DNA of 64,000 nucleotides from Nostoc sp. NMS9 (GTDB taxonomy: Bacteria; Cyanobacteriota; Cyanobacteriia; Cyanobacteriales; Nostocaceae), in contig NZ_JABXKL010000005.1 in assembly GCF_017114995.1 (NCBI RefSeq), positions 186,001 through 250,000 on the forward strand, written 5' to 3'. The translations under genes were made by a program, and so were the position numbers. Shown here in pieces: positions 16,617 through 26,096 of this stretch. The notes under the pieces were generated by a model that saw only the letters and a program-made list of their open reading frames with translations, did no database searches and was not told where the DNA came from. Within the stretch, counting starts at the first letter, position 1; the number at the start of each line of letters is the position of its first letter.

Positions 16617-17414
16617 TTACAACTGGTTCAGCATTTTATGCGTTTGGGGGATCACGCGCACGTGCTTGACAAACCCCTTCATCAAAGCTTGCCACGTCAA
16701 AACTTGATCGCCAGAAGGCGCAAGTACAGGTACTGGAGAAAATTGTTCTGGTACTGCCAAAGGCGTAACAGGTTGTAAAAATACTGAGATATCTGGACTA
16801 ACCTCTGCCACCAAGGAAGCTGAACGTTCCAACTCGGCGGGATCTGTGTTTTGAGACACAATTATCTTGACAAAAACATTTAAATATGAGTCATAACATA
16901 ACTGGAGAAATTTACTATGTTCTTGCCAATGACTTTCGCCGCTAACACTGGGCAATTTGAAATCCATACCTACAGAGTCTAAGTATGGGATAATCATTGC
17001 TAGTTGTTCTGGGCGATGTCCGCCGGTTTCTAAGTATATAGGTAGACCAGTTATGGCTCGCACTTGGGGTAGAAACTGCGTTAAAAATGAGGCATGAAGA
17101 AGTGGTTCGCCGCCAGTTAAGCTAATGCTATCGTGTAGACAAGGTAGATTTTGCTGTTCCACCCATTCGATTAATATGGGTAATGGGACGGGGTTAGAGT
17201 GAATTTCAAAGTCGCGCAATCCAGGCGATCGCTCTATCCGACAAGTTGTAGGTGCACTCCAAGTGTGGGCACTATCACAAAAGTGACAGCGCAAATCACA
17301 CAAAGCAAAACGAATAAATATCTGACGTGTCCCGACATTCAGTCCTTCCCCTTGAATGGCAGAAAAGACCTCAATCAGGCGTGCGGTAGGTGTAACCGTA
17401 TTTTTAGCAATCAT
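16617..17414 (-). CDS. queE: 7-carboxy-7-deazaguanine synthase (radical SAM)
   Basis: Converts 6-carboxytetrahydropterin to CDG in preQ0/queuosine synthesis. The N-terminus RLIEVFSAIQGEGLNVGTRQIFIRF and the cluster motif CDLRCHFC (CX3CX2C, as in radical SAM) are diagnostic; SLTGGEPLLH is the SAM-binding GGE motif. About 265 residues from ATG 17414; ATG 17432 adds six residues that do not look conserved. Other queuosine genes are not adjacent. Confidence 0.92.
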   Translation of the reverse strand: MIAKNTVTPTARLIEVFSAIQGEGLNVGTRQIFIRFALCDLRCHFCDSAHTWSAPTTCRIERSPGLRDFEIHSNPVPLPILIEWVEQQNLPCLHDSISLTGGEPLLHASFLTQFLPQVRAITGLPIYLETGGHRPEQLAMIIPYLDSVGMDFKLPSVSGESHWQEHSKFLQLCYDSYLNVFVKIIVSQNTDPAELERSASLVAEVSPDISVFLQPVTPLAVPEQFSPVPVLAPSGDQVLTWQALMKGFVKHVRVIPQTHKMLNQL

Positions 17415-17612
17415 TTGATGAGAGCAACGCAATCGCGCTGCGTCGGCACAACAGCAAGGATGTTTTTTGGCTTCTTGTTCTATTGTGAATCGTCGCTAGC
17501 GATCTCCAATCTCAGCCCCGGTAAATAGTAGTTAGTCCTGATTATCACTAATTCCGATATTAGGTTAAGTAATTTTGTAGGACAAAGTAATGTTTGGCAT
17601 ATTACATTATAC

Positions 17613-18662
17613 ATGGCAACGAAAGTGCAGAGCTTCATGACTAGCCAACCGACAGAGGTCGATTTTCCAGTTAATTCCCTAAACGACATGGCTATAGTGC
17701 AGGTGCCGACGCGGTTGAGCGTGCTGGAGGCTTTAGGCTTTAAGCAAACCTGCCAAGGCTTAATTCAGCCCAATTCATATCCCAAGCAAATCATCATTGA
17801 CTTTCACCAAACTACTTTTATCGATAGTAGTGGTTTAGGTGCCCTGGTAAGTAATTTTAAATACGCCCAGACTAAGGGTATTACATTAACACTGCGGAAT
17901 GTAACACCTCAAGTCATGGCAGTCCTAAAACTCACAGGGTTGGATCAGGTTTTTCCTCTAGAGCTTGTGGGGGATGGGTCGTTAATAGAACAAGATGACG
18001 TAGTAGATAATCGGAAGACAACTTCCCGTAAAGTAGAGCAGTTACCCACTACTCACCCTTCTATGGCATCTTGGATGAAACGGTTCTTAGATATTGTTGG
18101 GTCAGTGATTGGTTTATTAATTACAGGAATTTTGTTTATTCCGATTGCGATCGCTATTCAAATTAACGATCCCGGGCCTATTTTCTTTTGTCAAATTCGT
18201 TGTGGCTGGATGGGGAAACAGTTTAAAATTTGGAAATTCCGCTCTATGTGTGTGGATGCGGAAGCGAAGAAATCCCAAGTCAAAAACCAAGTGCAAGGTG
18301 CTTTTTTCAAGAATGAGAATGACCCTAGAATTACTAAGGTAGGGCGCTTTTTACGGCGAACTAGTCTTGATGAATTACCCCAATTTTGGAACGTTCTCAA
18401 AGGAGAGATGAGTTTAGTAGGCACTCGACCACCGACACCTGATGAAGTGGAACGCTATGAAGTACCAGAGTGGCAACGTTTAGATGTAAAACCCGGTATG
18501 ACTGGCGAATGGCAAGTAAATGGACGTTCTACAGTCCGTAGTTTTGAAGATGTAATTCGTCTGGATTTGCAGTATCAAAAAAATTGGAGTTTAGTGTACG
18601 ATTTAAAGCTAATTTTCAAAACTATAGCTATTCTGTTTAATAGAAACAGTGGTGCTGTTTAG
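17613..18662 (+). CDS. STAS domain fused to polyprenyl-phosphate sugar-1-phosphate transferase
   Basis: 349 residues in two parts. Residues about 20-120 are a STAS domain (anti-sigma antagonist fold), with IIIDFHQTTFIDSSGLGALVSNF carrying the phosphorylatable Ser and TGLDQVFPL at the end. Residues 145-349 are a bacterial sugar transferase: a membrane segment (FLDIVGSVIGLLITGILFIPIAI), KFRSM, TSLDELPQFWNVLKGEMSLVGTRPP and KPGMTGEWQVNGRS. It should load the first sugar on undecaprenyl phosphate for exopolysaccharide. The fused STAS domain suggests control by a serine kinase/phosphatase switch, which is inference. A terminator follows. Confidence 0.88.
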   Translation: MATKVQSFMTSQPTEVDFPVNSLNDMAIVQVPTRLSVLEALGFKQTCQGLIQPNSYPKQIIIDFHQTTFIDSSGLGALVSNFKYAQTKGITLTLRNVTPQVMAVLKLTGLDQVFPLELVGDGSLIEQDDVVDNRKTTSRKVEQLPTTHPSMASWMKRFLDIVGSVIGLLITGILFIPIAIAIQINDPGPIFFCQIRCGWMGKQFKIWKFRSMCVDAEAKKSQVKNQVQGAFFKNENDPRITKVGRFLRRTSLDELPQFWNVLKGEMSLVGTRPPTPDEVERYEVPEWQRLDVKPGMTGEWQVNGRSTVRSFEDVIRLDLQYQKNWSLVYDLKLIFKTIAILFNRNSGAV

Positions 18663-18721
18663 CTAATTATCCTTATTCACAATTTTTTGAGAACTCGCAA
18701 CTCTCACGATATTCTTAAATA

Positions 18722-18755
18722 CACCCAAGCCTATTTTAGGCTTGGGTAAATTTTA
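18722..18755 (+). terminator. Rho-independent terminator of the sugar transferase gene
   Basis: A perfect ten-base stem CCCAAGCCTA (18724-18733) / TAGGCTTGGG (18737-18746) with a three-base loop, followed by TAAATTTT. It lies about 60 bp past the stop. Confidence 0.8.
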
Positions 18756-19059
18756 GGTTAACCTACAGCACCATACAAGTGTCATTGTCTGCTTAACAAG
18801 TAAAAAGGAAAAAGAAAAAAGAAAAAAGCGAATCTCCACCTAAATGGCAAGATGCTGCGATGAATAGGGAAAAGATTTCGTTGATATAAATAATGTTTAA
18901 AACTACTGGTTTCAAAACCTAAATCTAGGAAACCTTAAGCAGCAAAAAAAGAGAAAGTACAAGGGCGATTGTTCATCAAAAAATAATTTTTATTTAAATA
19001 AAAATATACATTTCATCACTCAAATGGTACTGTAGTATTTGAAAGTTTAAATTATATAT
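18756..19059. other. Intergenic region before the ParA-like pseudogene
   Basis: 304 bp, AT-rich with a purine run (AAAAAGGAAAAAGAAAAAAG at 18801-18825). No ORF or strong hairpin was found. It may hold the former promoter of the ParA-like gene. Confidence 0.4.
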
Positions 19060-20070
19060 ATGCCAGCCATCATTAGTATCTTTAATAATAAAGGTGGAGT
19101 GGGTAAAACCACTTATATGTTCTATATAGCCCACCTTCTTGAGCAGTCTAATAAAACCGTACTTATGGTTGATTGTGATAGCCAATGCAATCTAACAGCT
19201 TATGCACTACCTGAAAGCAATATAGAATGAGCATGGAGCGAGCGTGGAAATAGCATCTGGCGAGCAATTGAGCCAGTTTATAGATCACATTGGAGATATT
19301 CGGCAACGTGGTCCATCTCAAATAAGTCCAAACAACTATCCAAATCTTTACCTAGTTCCTGGCGATTTACTCTTAAGTAACTACGAAGACCTTTTGGGTG
19401 ATACATGGAACAGTGGAAGAGGTGGTAGTGAATCTAGTTTAAGAGTTCAGTCGGCTATTTATCGTTATATTAATTGGGCTGCAAACCGTGTTCAGGCGGA
19501 TGTTATCATGGTTGATCTTGGTACTAATCTAGGTGCTCTCAATTGTGCTGTACTGGGGGCTAGTGATTATTTTATAATTCCCATCTCTCCTGATCTTTTC
19601 TCTCGATTAGAGGCACAGAAAATCTAGGTTCTAAACTCGAAGCATGGCGTCAAGGTTGGGAACAATGTAATCATGCATGGAAAGATCAAAGTTTAGCTCT
19701 ACCGCACGGATGCCCAACATTTTTAGGCTATGTGATGCAATAGCATAATATCCGCGAAGATTCTGAAGAAAAAATGACAAAAGGCTGGCAGATATTTGGA
19801 AATCGCATCGAGTCAGCAATTCAAGAAAATATTGTCAACAGATTAGCAAAATTGGAGCAAGTTCACTACTGGCCTGATAAAACTTTTAATCTAGGAAAAA
19901 TTCCTAATCTTCACAGTCTAATTCCTTATTCATTAGAAGCAAAAAAACCAGTTTTTGATTGTACCAGTGCAGATGGTTTGCGTGGGGCACACATTAGTAG
20001 AGCTAGAGACTTAGTTGATTATTTTGAGCCAATAGCACAAAGACTTTTGACTGTGATAAACAGTATCTAA
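19060..20070 (+). pseudogene. ParA-family ATPase, multiply broken
   Basis: The N-terminus MPAIISIFNNKGGVGKTT is a deviant Walker A of the ParA/MinD type and DCDSQCNLT the switch region. Reading past the lesions gives a coherent protein of about 335 residues: W-SERGNSIWRAIEP, NLYLVPGDLLLSNYEDLLGDTW, IMVDLGTNLGALN, SPDLFS, IRGTENLGSKLEAW, FLGYVMQ, and PNLHSLIPYSLEAKKPVFDC. Lesions: TGA at 19228-19230, a frameshift near 19275-19295 into frame 2, a second near 19601-19606 back to frame 1, and TAG at 19741-19743. No function can remain. There is no ParB partner. Confidence 0.85.
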
Positions 20071-20147
20071 AAATACTTTCAAACTCCTTTTCAGCCTAAT
20101 GCAAAGGCGCAAAGATGCTAAGAAAAACTCTGCGCCTCTGCGTGAAC

Positions 20148-21605
20148 TTAACCCACCGCCTTCTGAACACCAACTACTTCAATCGGCTGCGCCTCTGGCA
20201 ACAAACGCTTCACACCTTGCTTAACAAACCCCTGCAAAAAACCAATCTGCTGATTTTGCTGAAATACTTTTTGCAAAGTTTGCCGCAAATTATCCAAATT
20301 TAAACCAGTTCCAGAATCTATCGCTATTTCCTGCTGTTGGAAATACTCAACTAGACTTAACCCTGCGACTCTAGTCAGATAAGCTGCACTTACTCCCTGC
20401 ACTACGCCACCAACAACAAAGGTAACGGCATTACTTTTCAGAACAGTACTAATAGCCTTTGTAGAAAGTTCAACTAAACCGAGTTTCAGCATCAAACTTC
20501 CCATTGTTCCAGCTACGGTTTGTGCTTGTTCTAGGGAAAATTTTTGCTGATAGATATTACCCAAATCCATTACCATTTGAGCATTAATTGCCGCAGTTGC
20601 CAGAATATCAAAGGCTGGTACTGGATTAGCAAAGGCAGCGGCAGCAGCTATCCACTGATATTGTTCAATAACTGGGGTGGCGCGATCGCGTCTGGTTACA
20701 TTCAGCCAATTTTTCGCCTCAGCTTTCAACAATCCGGCTTTCCTCATGGTTGTCAACCAAACTAGCCGTTGTCCTTGCTGTGCCAAAACTTCACCCAACT
20801 GCTGAGTTAACTGCTGGGTATCTGCTGCTGGTTGCTCCATCCACTCTCGCACAGAACCATCAGCCTCATGCTTTCGGACTTTGATGGCAATGGGAGAGGC
20901 CGCAGTTGCAACTACATTTCCCTGCATCCGCTGTTTCAATGACAGCAAAATGTTGGCGCTTTCATCGGTTAAATACTGGTCTTGTTTGTTGAAAACCAGT
21001 ATATTAGGCTGATTTGCTGCCTTTAGCTGCTGTAAGGTTTGAAATTCTGAGTCTGTCAAATCACCGTTTGTCAGAAATAGAACAAAATCAGATTTTGCTA
21101 CTTCTGCCAAAATAGTGGCATCTGAATTTTCACCCACTTCTCTAAATAAAGGTGCTGTCTCTTGTAGAGACACGAAATTTTGTGTCTCTAGATTTTGCTC
21201 TAGCACTTGAATTAAAGTGCTTTTACCCACGGATTTCCCGCCAGTCACAGCTACTTTAATTTTTTGCCTGTCTAATTCCAGCAACAATTGGGCAACTTGT
21301 TCTCTGAGTGTCTCTAAGGCTGGATGGTTTTCTGCTTCTTGTGCTAGTTGGTTAATTACAGTTTCAGTTTTAGCGATCGCACTTTCCACAGTCGCCCGAT
21401 TAACCACCATACCATCTAGCTGCTTTAAACTGTCTTTGGGGCGATTTTGCTGGAATAACCACAAACCACCGCCTACAGCTAAGGCACTCAATAAACCAAA
21501 CTCACCCACCTGCACTATAGAATCGTGCCAACTGTCCAACATCCATAGAGAAAAGGACAGTCCCAATCCTCCCACTAAAATTGGTCGCTGCAACTTCACA
21601 ACCAT
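20148..21605 (-). CDS. Membrane-associated GTPase with C-terminal DUF697 domain
   Basis: 485 residues. Two short hydrophobic segments at the N-terminus (about 10-50), a coiled stretch with LREQVAQLLLELDRQ, then a GTPase domain with G1 VTGGKSVGKST (about 120-130) and G4 NKQD. The C-terminal 180 residues are an Ala/Gly-rich helical membrane region (AAAAAFANPVPAFDILATAAINAQMVMDL) typical of DUF697/YcjF-like proteins. Families of this type are linked to envelope stress or organelle homeostasis; the function here is unknown. The stop lies 78 bp from the ParA-like pseudogene end, convergent. Confidence 0.8.
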   Translation of the reverse strand: MVVKLQRPILVGGLGLSFSLWMLDSWHDSIVQVGEFGLLSALAVGGGLWLFQQNRPKDSLKQLDGMVVNRATVESAIAKTETVINQLAQEAENHPALETLREQVAQLLLELDRQKIKVAVTGGKSVGKSTLIQVLEQNLETQNFVSLQETAPLFREVGENSDATILAEVAKSDFVLFLTNGDLTDSEFQTLQQLKAANQPNILVFNKQDQYLTDESANILLSLKQRMQGNVVATAASPIAIKVRKHEADGSVREWMEQPAADTQQLTQQLGEVLAQQGQRLVWLTTMRKAGLLKAEAKNWLNVTRRDRATPVIEQYQWIAAAAAFANPVPAFDILATAAINAQMVMDLGNIYQQKFSLEQAQTVAGTMGSLMLKLGLVELSTKAISTVLKSNAVTFVVGGVVQGVSAAYLTRVAGLSLVEYFQQQEIAIDSGTGLNLDNLRQTLQKVFQQNQQIGFLQGFVKQGVKRLLPEAQPIEVVGVQKAVG

Positions 21606-21657
21606 GATTCTCCGCGCCTTTTAGATGGCTATTTCTTCCAGAATAGATCAAAATAAA

Positions 21658-21697
21658 ACAAAACCCTGCAATCTTTACTGATTGTAGGGTTTTTGTT
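21658..21697 (-). terminator. Terminator downstream of tRNA-fMet
   Basis: An AAACCCTGCAATC stem pairs with GATTGTAGGGTTT around a six-base loop. On the minus strand it follows the tRNA by about 12 bp and is succeeded by a T-rich tract (GTTTTGTTTTA). The T run on the other side could let it work both ways. Confidence 0.75.
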
Positions 21698-21709
21698 TTA
21701 TCTTTTATT

Positions 21710-21786
<77 letters not shown>

Positions 21787-21832
21787 TCGCTCTTAACTTT
21801 TATAGTGTAACCTATAGTCAAGAGTTTGGCAA

Positions 21833-22786
21833 CTACAAAAATGATAATTCTCCAATTACTTCTAAACGCTTGTATTTTCCCAAGGTGACAAACTTTTCTG
21901 AGAGGCTTTCGGCGGTGCTGGGACTAATCCACCCCATTTGCTGGAGTAAGTGAATAGCAACGGCATATTTTGCCCGTTTCGCCCCATCCATGACTTTGAT
22001 TGCCAATCCCAAGCCTTCACCAAGTCTACCAATGCACTGCACTCCTTCGGCACCAGTTTTGCTGACTAGTTCTCCTGGAGTTAAGCGCATCAGTTCCGTA
22101 TCAAATTCTCCATCTCCTGCTACCATTGCGGGGTGATGAGTCATGGCACGGACAATGCGCTCCATATCCAAGTTGGTACTAGAGGCTAACAGTGCATATA
22201 AAGATGCCATGTGACCGAGTTGCATCAGATAAGTTGGTGCGCCACAATCGTCATGAGCGCTGATAAATTCTGCTGCTGGCATTCGCAGCAACTCTGCTAC
22301 TTTGCCCAAAATTAACTGCTGTATTGGGTGCTTGCGATCCAAGTAGTTATTCAAGGGCCAATGACGTTGCTGACAAACAGCTAACATTCCCGCATGTTTT
22401 CCAGAGCAATTGTATTCCAGAGGACTCCGTTTGCCTTCAGGAATTGGACACTGGAGTATAGTTGGGTCAAGATCCGCCCGCCAAAGGATGTTAAATACCT
22501 GTCGGACTTGATCTATTCTTCCTTTATGGGAACTTGTGATAATTGCTAAGTCGCGATCGCTAAGTTGATAGCGTTCCAGTGTACCTGTTGTGGTGACAGC
22601 GAGTGCCTGAAATGGTTTGAGGGCTGAACGGATAAATGCAGCAGTTTCAGAATTTCCGGCAACGGTTAGAACCCGTCCTCGTTCGTCGCAGACAACAGCT
22701 TGGACTATATGCCTGGATTCAATAATACCTTCCCGCAGCAACCGGACTTCCAGTGCTGCGGCTTGAGTTCGTTTTCCCATTGTCAT
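21833..22786 (-). CDS. L-asparaginase, Rhizobium etli AnsA-like type
   Basis: 317 residues of the asparaginase family founded on R. etli AnsA, unrelated to E. coli AnsA/AnsB. Conserved blocks: SALKPFQA (S and K of the SxxK pair), SSHKG (second SxxK), NCSGKHAGML, HDDCGAPTY (the zinc and substrate cysteine region), MVAGDGEFDTELM and SKTGAEGVQCIG. All these are intact, so it should hydrolyse asparagine to aspartate and ammonia. It is cytoplasmic; no signal peptide is seen. Start at 22786 (MTMGKRT); ATG at 22780 is an alternative. Confidence 0.9.
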   Translation of the reverse strand: MTMGKRTQAAALEVRLLREGIIESRHIVQAVVCDERGRVLTVAGNSETAAFIRSALKPFQALAVTTTGTLERYQLSDRDLAIITSSHKGRIDQVRQVFNILWRADLDPTILQCPIPEGKRSPLEYNCSGKHAGMLAVCQQRHWPLNNYLDRKHPIQQLILGKVAELLRMPAAEFISAHDDCGAPTYLMQLGHMASLYALLASSTNLDMERIVRAMTHHPAMVAGDGEFDTELMRLTPGELVSKTGAEGVQCIGRLGEGLGLAIKVMDGAKRAKYAVAIHLLQQMGWISPSTAESLSEKFVTLGKYKRLEVIGELSFL

Positions 22787-22811
22787 GGGTTTATATTTAT
22801 CACCTTTTTTT

Positions 22812-22883
22812 AGTTAGGAGTTAGGAGTTAAGAGTTATGAATTATTAACTAACTAATCACCCCTAACTCCTGACTCCTAACTT
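22812..22883. repeat. Palindromic TAGGAGT/ACTCCTA repeat
   Basis: TTAGGAGTTAGGAGTTAAGA units (22813 on) pair with CCTAACTCCTGACTCCTAAC (22862-22881) around AATTATTAACTAACTAAT. Same family as 4391-4468, between the asparaginase and CGLD27 genes. Confidence 0.7.
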
Positions 22884-22884
22884 T

Positions 22885-23385
22885 TTAAAACAAATGCCAA
22901 CCTATAGTACCAATAACGTAGATTCCCGCCAAGCCAGCAAAGGTAAATTGTAACCGTCGCAGAATGGGTTTGATTTCGTATGCAACAATTAAGCGATCGC
23001 GGTTAAGGACTTCCTGTGGCTTTGTCCAAGTTTGACCGTCGTACCAGCCGGACTCTTCATAAAATACTGTGGGACTACAAAGGCGATCGCACACGTAGAA
23101 CCAGCCTAAGTACAACCTCACTAATATAAGCACTAACCCAACACTTGCTCCGGCTGCACCACAGAGAATAAAATGTGCAATATACTTGTGAGGGGGAAAA
23201 CTTGCCGCAGCTATCGGCCCTGCAAAAAGCCAAGATAAACCCCAAATCCAACCAAGTTTCGTGATATACTCGCGCCAATCTAAAGTGGTATCACGAAACA
23301 GCCAGGAAGTTTTTAATTCTTCGTATTCATTGAGCGGTTGTTGGTCTGTAGGAACTGGGCAATTAGAAACCGAAGACCTAATCAT
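22885..23385 (-). CDS. CGLD27/Ycf36 family membrane protein (DUF1230)
   Basis: 166 residues, homologous in layout to plastid Ycf36 and plant CGLD27: N-terminal [22 protein letters not shown], then [14 protein letters not shown], a long hydrophobic region (about 50-100), the [16 protein letters not shown] motif, and a final membrane segment. CGLD27 is conserved in the green lineage and has been linked to iron or photoacclimation in plants; its biochemical role is unknown. The first codon overlaps the rsfS stop by four bases, which implies coupled translation. Confidence 0.85.
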   Translation of the reverse strand: MIRSSVSNCPVPTDQQPLNEYEELKTSWLFRDTTLDWREYITKLGWIWGLSWLFAGPIAAASFPPHKYIAHFILCGAAGASVGLVLILVRLYLGWFYVCDRLCSPTVFYEESGWYDGQTWTKPQEVLNRDRLIVAYEIKPILRRLQFTFAGLAGIYVIGTIGWHLF

Positions 23386-23840
23386 GTTGGCTTACCCTCA
23401 CCTTCATCAGATTCTGGAAGGGAAATACGTTCTGCATGAATCCAGAACGCTTCTAAATTATAAAACTCCCGTTCTTTGGGCATCATGATGTGAACGATCA
23501 CATCACCGTAATCTTGTAGTACCCAACTCCCCTCGATTTTTCCTTCTGTCCTTAAGGGGCGCCGTTGCAACTCAGTTTCGACTTTTCCTTCAATTGCTTG
23601 AGCGATCGCCCTGACCTGTACCCTAGAATAGCCAGTCATCATCACAAAGTAATCAGCCAGGTAAGATACCTCTGCTACTTTGAGCAATAAAATCTCACCT
23701 GCTTTGCGGTCTGATGCCGCAACAGCGATCGTTGCAGCTAATTTTTCGCTCGCCTCTTCGGTTTGGCCGTGGCTTATTACCGCACTCTTCGTCAGTGGAA
23801 CAGATTGCAATGGGAAATTTCCTTGGAAATAATCAGTCAT
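23382..23840 (-). CDS. rsfS: Ribosomal silencing factor RsfS
   Basis: 152 residues. Binds L14 (uL14) and blocks subunit joining when nutrients are short. Family features: [51 protein letters not shown] and [30 protein letters not shown]. The N-terminal 35 residues are an extra tail not needed for the fold. The gene leads a two-gene unit with the CGLD27-like gene. Its ribosomal partner rplN is in this window at 56269. Confidence 0.93.
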   Translation of the reverse strand: MTDYFQGNFPLQSVPLTKSAVISHGQTEEASEKLAATIAVAASDRKAGEILLLKVAEVSYLADYFVMMTGYSRVQVRAIAQAIEGKVETELQRRPLRTEGKIEGSWVLQDYGDVIVHIMMPKEREFYNLEAFWIHAERISLPESDEGEGKPT

Positions 23841-24447
23841 TAAACCTCAGGTGCTTTCTTCCTTTTGAAACAATTGTTGACATTTACTTACAAACAACAA
23901 ACAATTGATCTGACAAATGTGTCAATAGGTTTTTTTGAATACTAACAAAAAAACAGGTGTCTATGGGCCTAGTTTGATAATTGGCTGTTTAGATTTCGAT
24001 ATCCGCAACAGCTGATTGCTGATGGTTATTGTGCAGCGATAAATCAACCAATAGCTTTCCGGCAGGAATTGACAGTGAAAATAATCGCAGATTCATCAAA
24101 CAGCATAGCAATGTAAAGCTAGTAATTCGCAGTTAACTATACATCTACGCTTTCTACTGTCTGTCTGCTAAAAATTACGATACAACACAGCATACCTAAT
24201 GACTGGTCTAGCAAAAGTACGATTTTTATACGTATAGTTAAAGTGCTATTAAATACCCTTTTGCCGATTGCCCACGGGTTGAATGAAGTGAAACCGTGAG
24301 ATTTTTAGTTCAACAATCCACCTGAAAACCTGCTTGTGTATTGCTATATTTTTATTAGTAAAATTATTTACCCTCAATCTTTCTGTTACTTAGATATGAG
24401 GGTATAATTGCAATTTCTACAGATGCAACATAACTTTGCTGCAAAGA
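23841..24447. other. Intergenic region, no gene seen
   Basis: 607 bp between two minus-strand genes; the rsfS promoter should lie just right of 23840. A hairpin CACGGGTT...AAACCGTG (24273-24298) followed by AGATTTTTAG is present and could be a small RNA end or terminator read on the plus strand. Otherwise AT-rich without an ORF of note. Confidence 0.4.
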
Positions 24448-25722
24448 TTAAACTTCTTGTTTCGTAACTATGCCTGTAGACTGAATTGTTCTACGTTCTG
24501 CTGTCAATGAGTAACACAAGGACTCATACTGATTTAAAGCTTGCTCAAAAGCATATTGCTCAACGGCATATTGGCGACTTTTGTAACCCAGAGTTTTAAC
24601 TTTTTCGGGGTTTTGGTACAAATCTAAAATTGCCATCGCTAAAGCTTGGGGATCTTCTGGAGGAACGATAACTCCGCCGCCACTTTGCCTAATGGCTCTT
24701 GCTGCCGTACCATTATCGGGTACAGAAGCAACTAAGGCCCCTCCACTAGCAAGTAGGACTTGAATTTTTGACGGCATATTGAAGGATACAACATTTTTCT
24801 TTTGCACTACTAAACCAACATCCGCAGCTGCTAACATTTGTGGCAAATCTTTGCGGGGTTGAAATGGCAGTAGTAACACATTGTCTGCGCCGCAGTCTAG
24901 ACATTCCTGTTGCAATCGCTGTAAACCTTTTGCCTCTCCAACGATGACAAAGACAATATCTGGGATATGGCGCAACACAGAAGCAGCTTTGACAACGCTT
25001 TCTAAGCCTTGTGTTAGGGCAATGTTACCAGAATAAAGTACTACAAATTTGCCGTTGAGATTATGTGCTGTGCGGAAAGCGTTATCTTCTTTAGGTAAAG
25101 GGCGGATAAAATTTACATCAACCCAGTTGGGAATTTGCACAATTTTGTGAGCTTCTACGCCTTTAGCTCGCAAATTGTCCACAAACCCATCGGCGATGAC
25201 GCTAATTTTACTGGCACTGCGGTAGGCAAATTTTTCCAATAATGTAAACAACTGGATGAGTAATTTATTTTTCAGCAGACCGACGTGGACGGCTGCTTCT
25301 GGTAATATATCTTGTAGATTTAAGATTACAGGACACGCACGTAACCATCCTAAAAGCGCAACTGGTACACAGCTTGGCAAGGATGGCGATGTTGAGAGGA
25401 TCACATCTGGGCGCCAACCGATGAGGGCGGGTACAAAACTAGTGACGACGAAACTAGCATCTAGTAACACCCTATCTAATAGGTTTGGTTGTGGACGAAT
25501 CCAAACGTAACTGCGTTGAATTTGAACGCCATTTTTGTATTCGTTGACATACCATTTGCCCCGATATTCCTGGTAAATTTGCCGCTCAGGGTAGTTGGGC
25601 ATAGCGGTGACTACACGCACTTCATGCCCACGTTTCACTAGTCCCTCTGCTAATTCAGTCATCAGTGGGGCAATACCAATCGGTTCTGGATAGTAGTTGT
25701 AGGAGTAAATTAAAATCCGCAT
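24448..25722 (-). CDS. Family 4 glycosyltransferase (WbuB-like)
   Basis: 424 residues with two Rossmann domains of the GT-B fold. The N-terminus MRILIYSYNYYPEPIGIAPLMTELAEGLVKRGHEV and the C-terminal VLYSGNIALTQGLESVV, ADVGLVVQKK and MPSKIQVLLASGGALVASVPDNG fit the WbuB/colanic-acid type glycosyltransferases. It is cytoplasmic and probably adds a sugar during polysaccharide or lipid-linked glycan assembly. Donor and acceptor cannot be read from sequence. It stands alone. Confidence 0.85.
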   Translation of the reverse strand: MRILIYSYNYYPEPIGIAPLMTELAEGLVKRGHEVRVVTAMPNYPERQIYQEYRGKWYVNEYKNGVQIQRSYVWIRPQPNLLDRVLLDASFVVTSFVPALIGWRPDVILSTSPSLPSCVPVALLGWLRACPVILNLQDILPEAAVHVGLLKNKLLIQLFTLLEKFAYRSASKISVIADGFVDNLRAKGVEAHKIVQIPNWVDVNFIRPLPKEDNAFRTAHNLNGKFVVLYSGNIALTQGLESVVKAASVLRHIPDIVFVIVGEAKGLQRLQQECLDCGADNVLLLPFQPRKDLPQMLAAADVGLVVQKKNVVSFNMPSKIQVLLASGGALVASVPDNGTAARAIRQSGGGVIVPPEDPQALAMAILDLYQNPEKVKTLGYKSRQYAVEQYAFEQALNQYESLCYSLTAERRTIQSTGIVTKQEV

Positions 25723-26096
25723 AAAAATTTAGTCTGAAGTACCCCGGTTTTTTATTTAGTGACAAATATTTGTCTGAAATATCATTTGGGCTTGGAAACC
25801 CCTATATTTAATTGTGACTCCAGACTCTTTTTCTGTCAGGTATTTTCCTTAAAGATTGAGTAAACTTTGAGATGTAATACTTAGGGGAACTGTAAAAAGT
25901 TTTTACTATTTAAGCAGTTTTACAATTGTTCTTTTTTAATTGGTACTTACGTAGAAACCCTAAGTATATTAGGTTTTGCCAACTCTTAAATCCAAATTGG
26001 GATAGTTAGTATTAACTCTCTCTATAAGTTACGCACATAACCCATTTTCCGACAATCTGAATATTAATAATACTTTTTGATCGTACTAGTCGTGCA
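25723..26096. other. Divergent intergenic region, no gene seen
   Basis: 374 bp of AT-rich sequence between the glycosyltransferase (-) and the methyltransferase (+). It must contain both promoters. An inverted TAATACTT/AAGTACC pair near 25877-25954 is weak. No ORF was found. Confidence 0.4.

Noticed and set aside
20148..21605. Part of the ParA-like locus
   Set aside because: It is on the opposite strand, convergent, and belongs to a separate conserved GTPase/DUF697 family.
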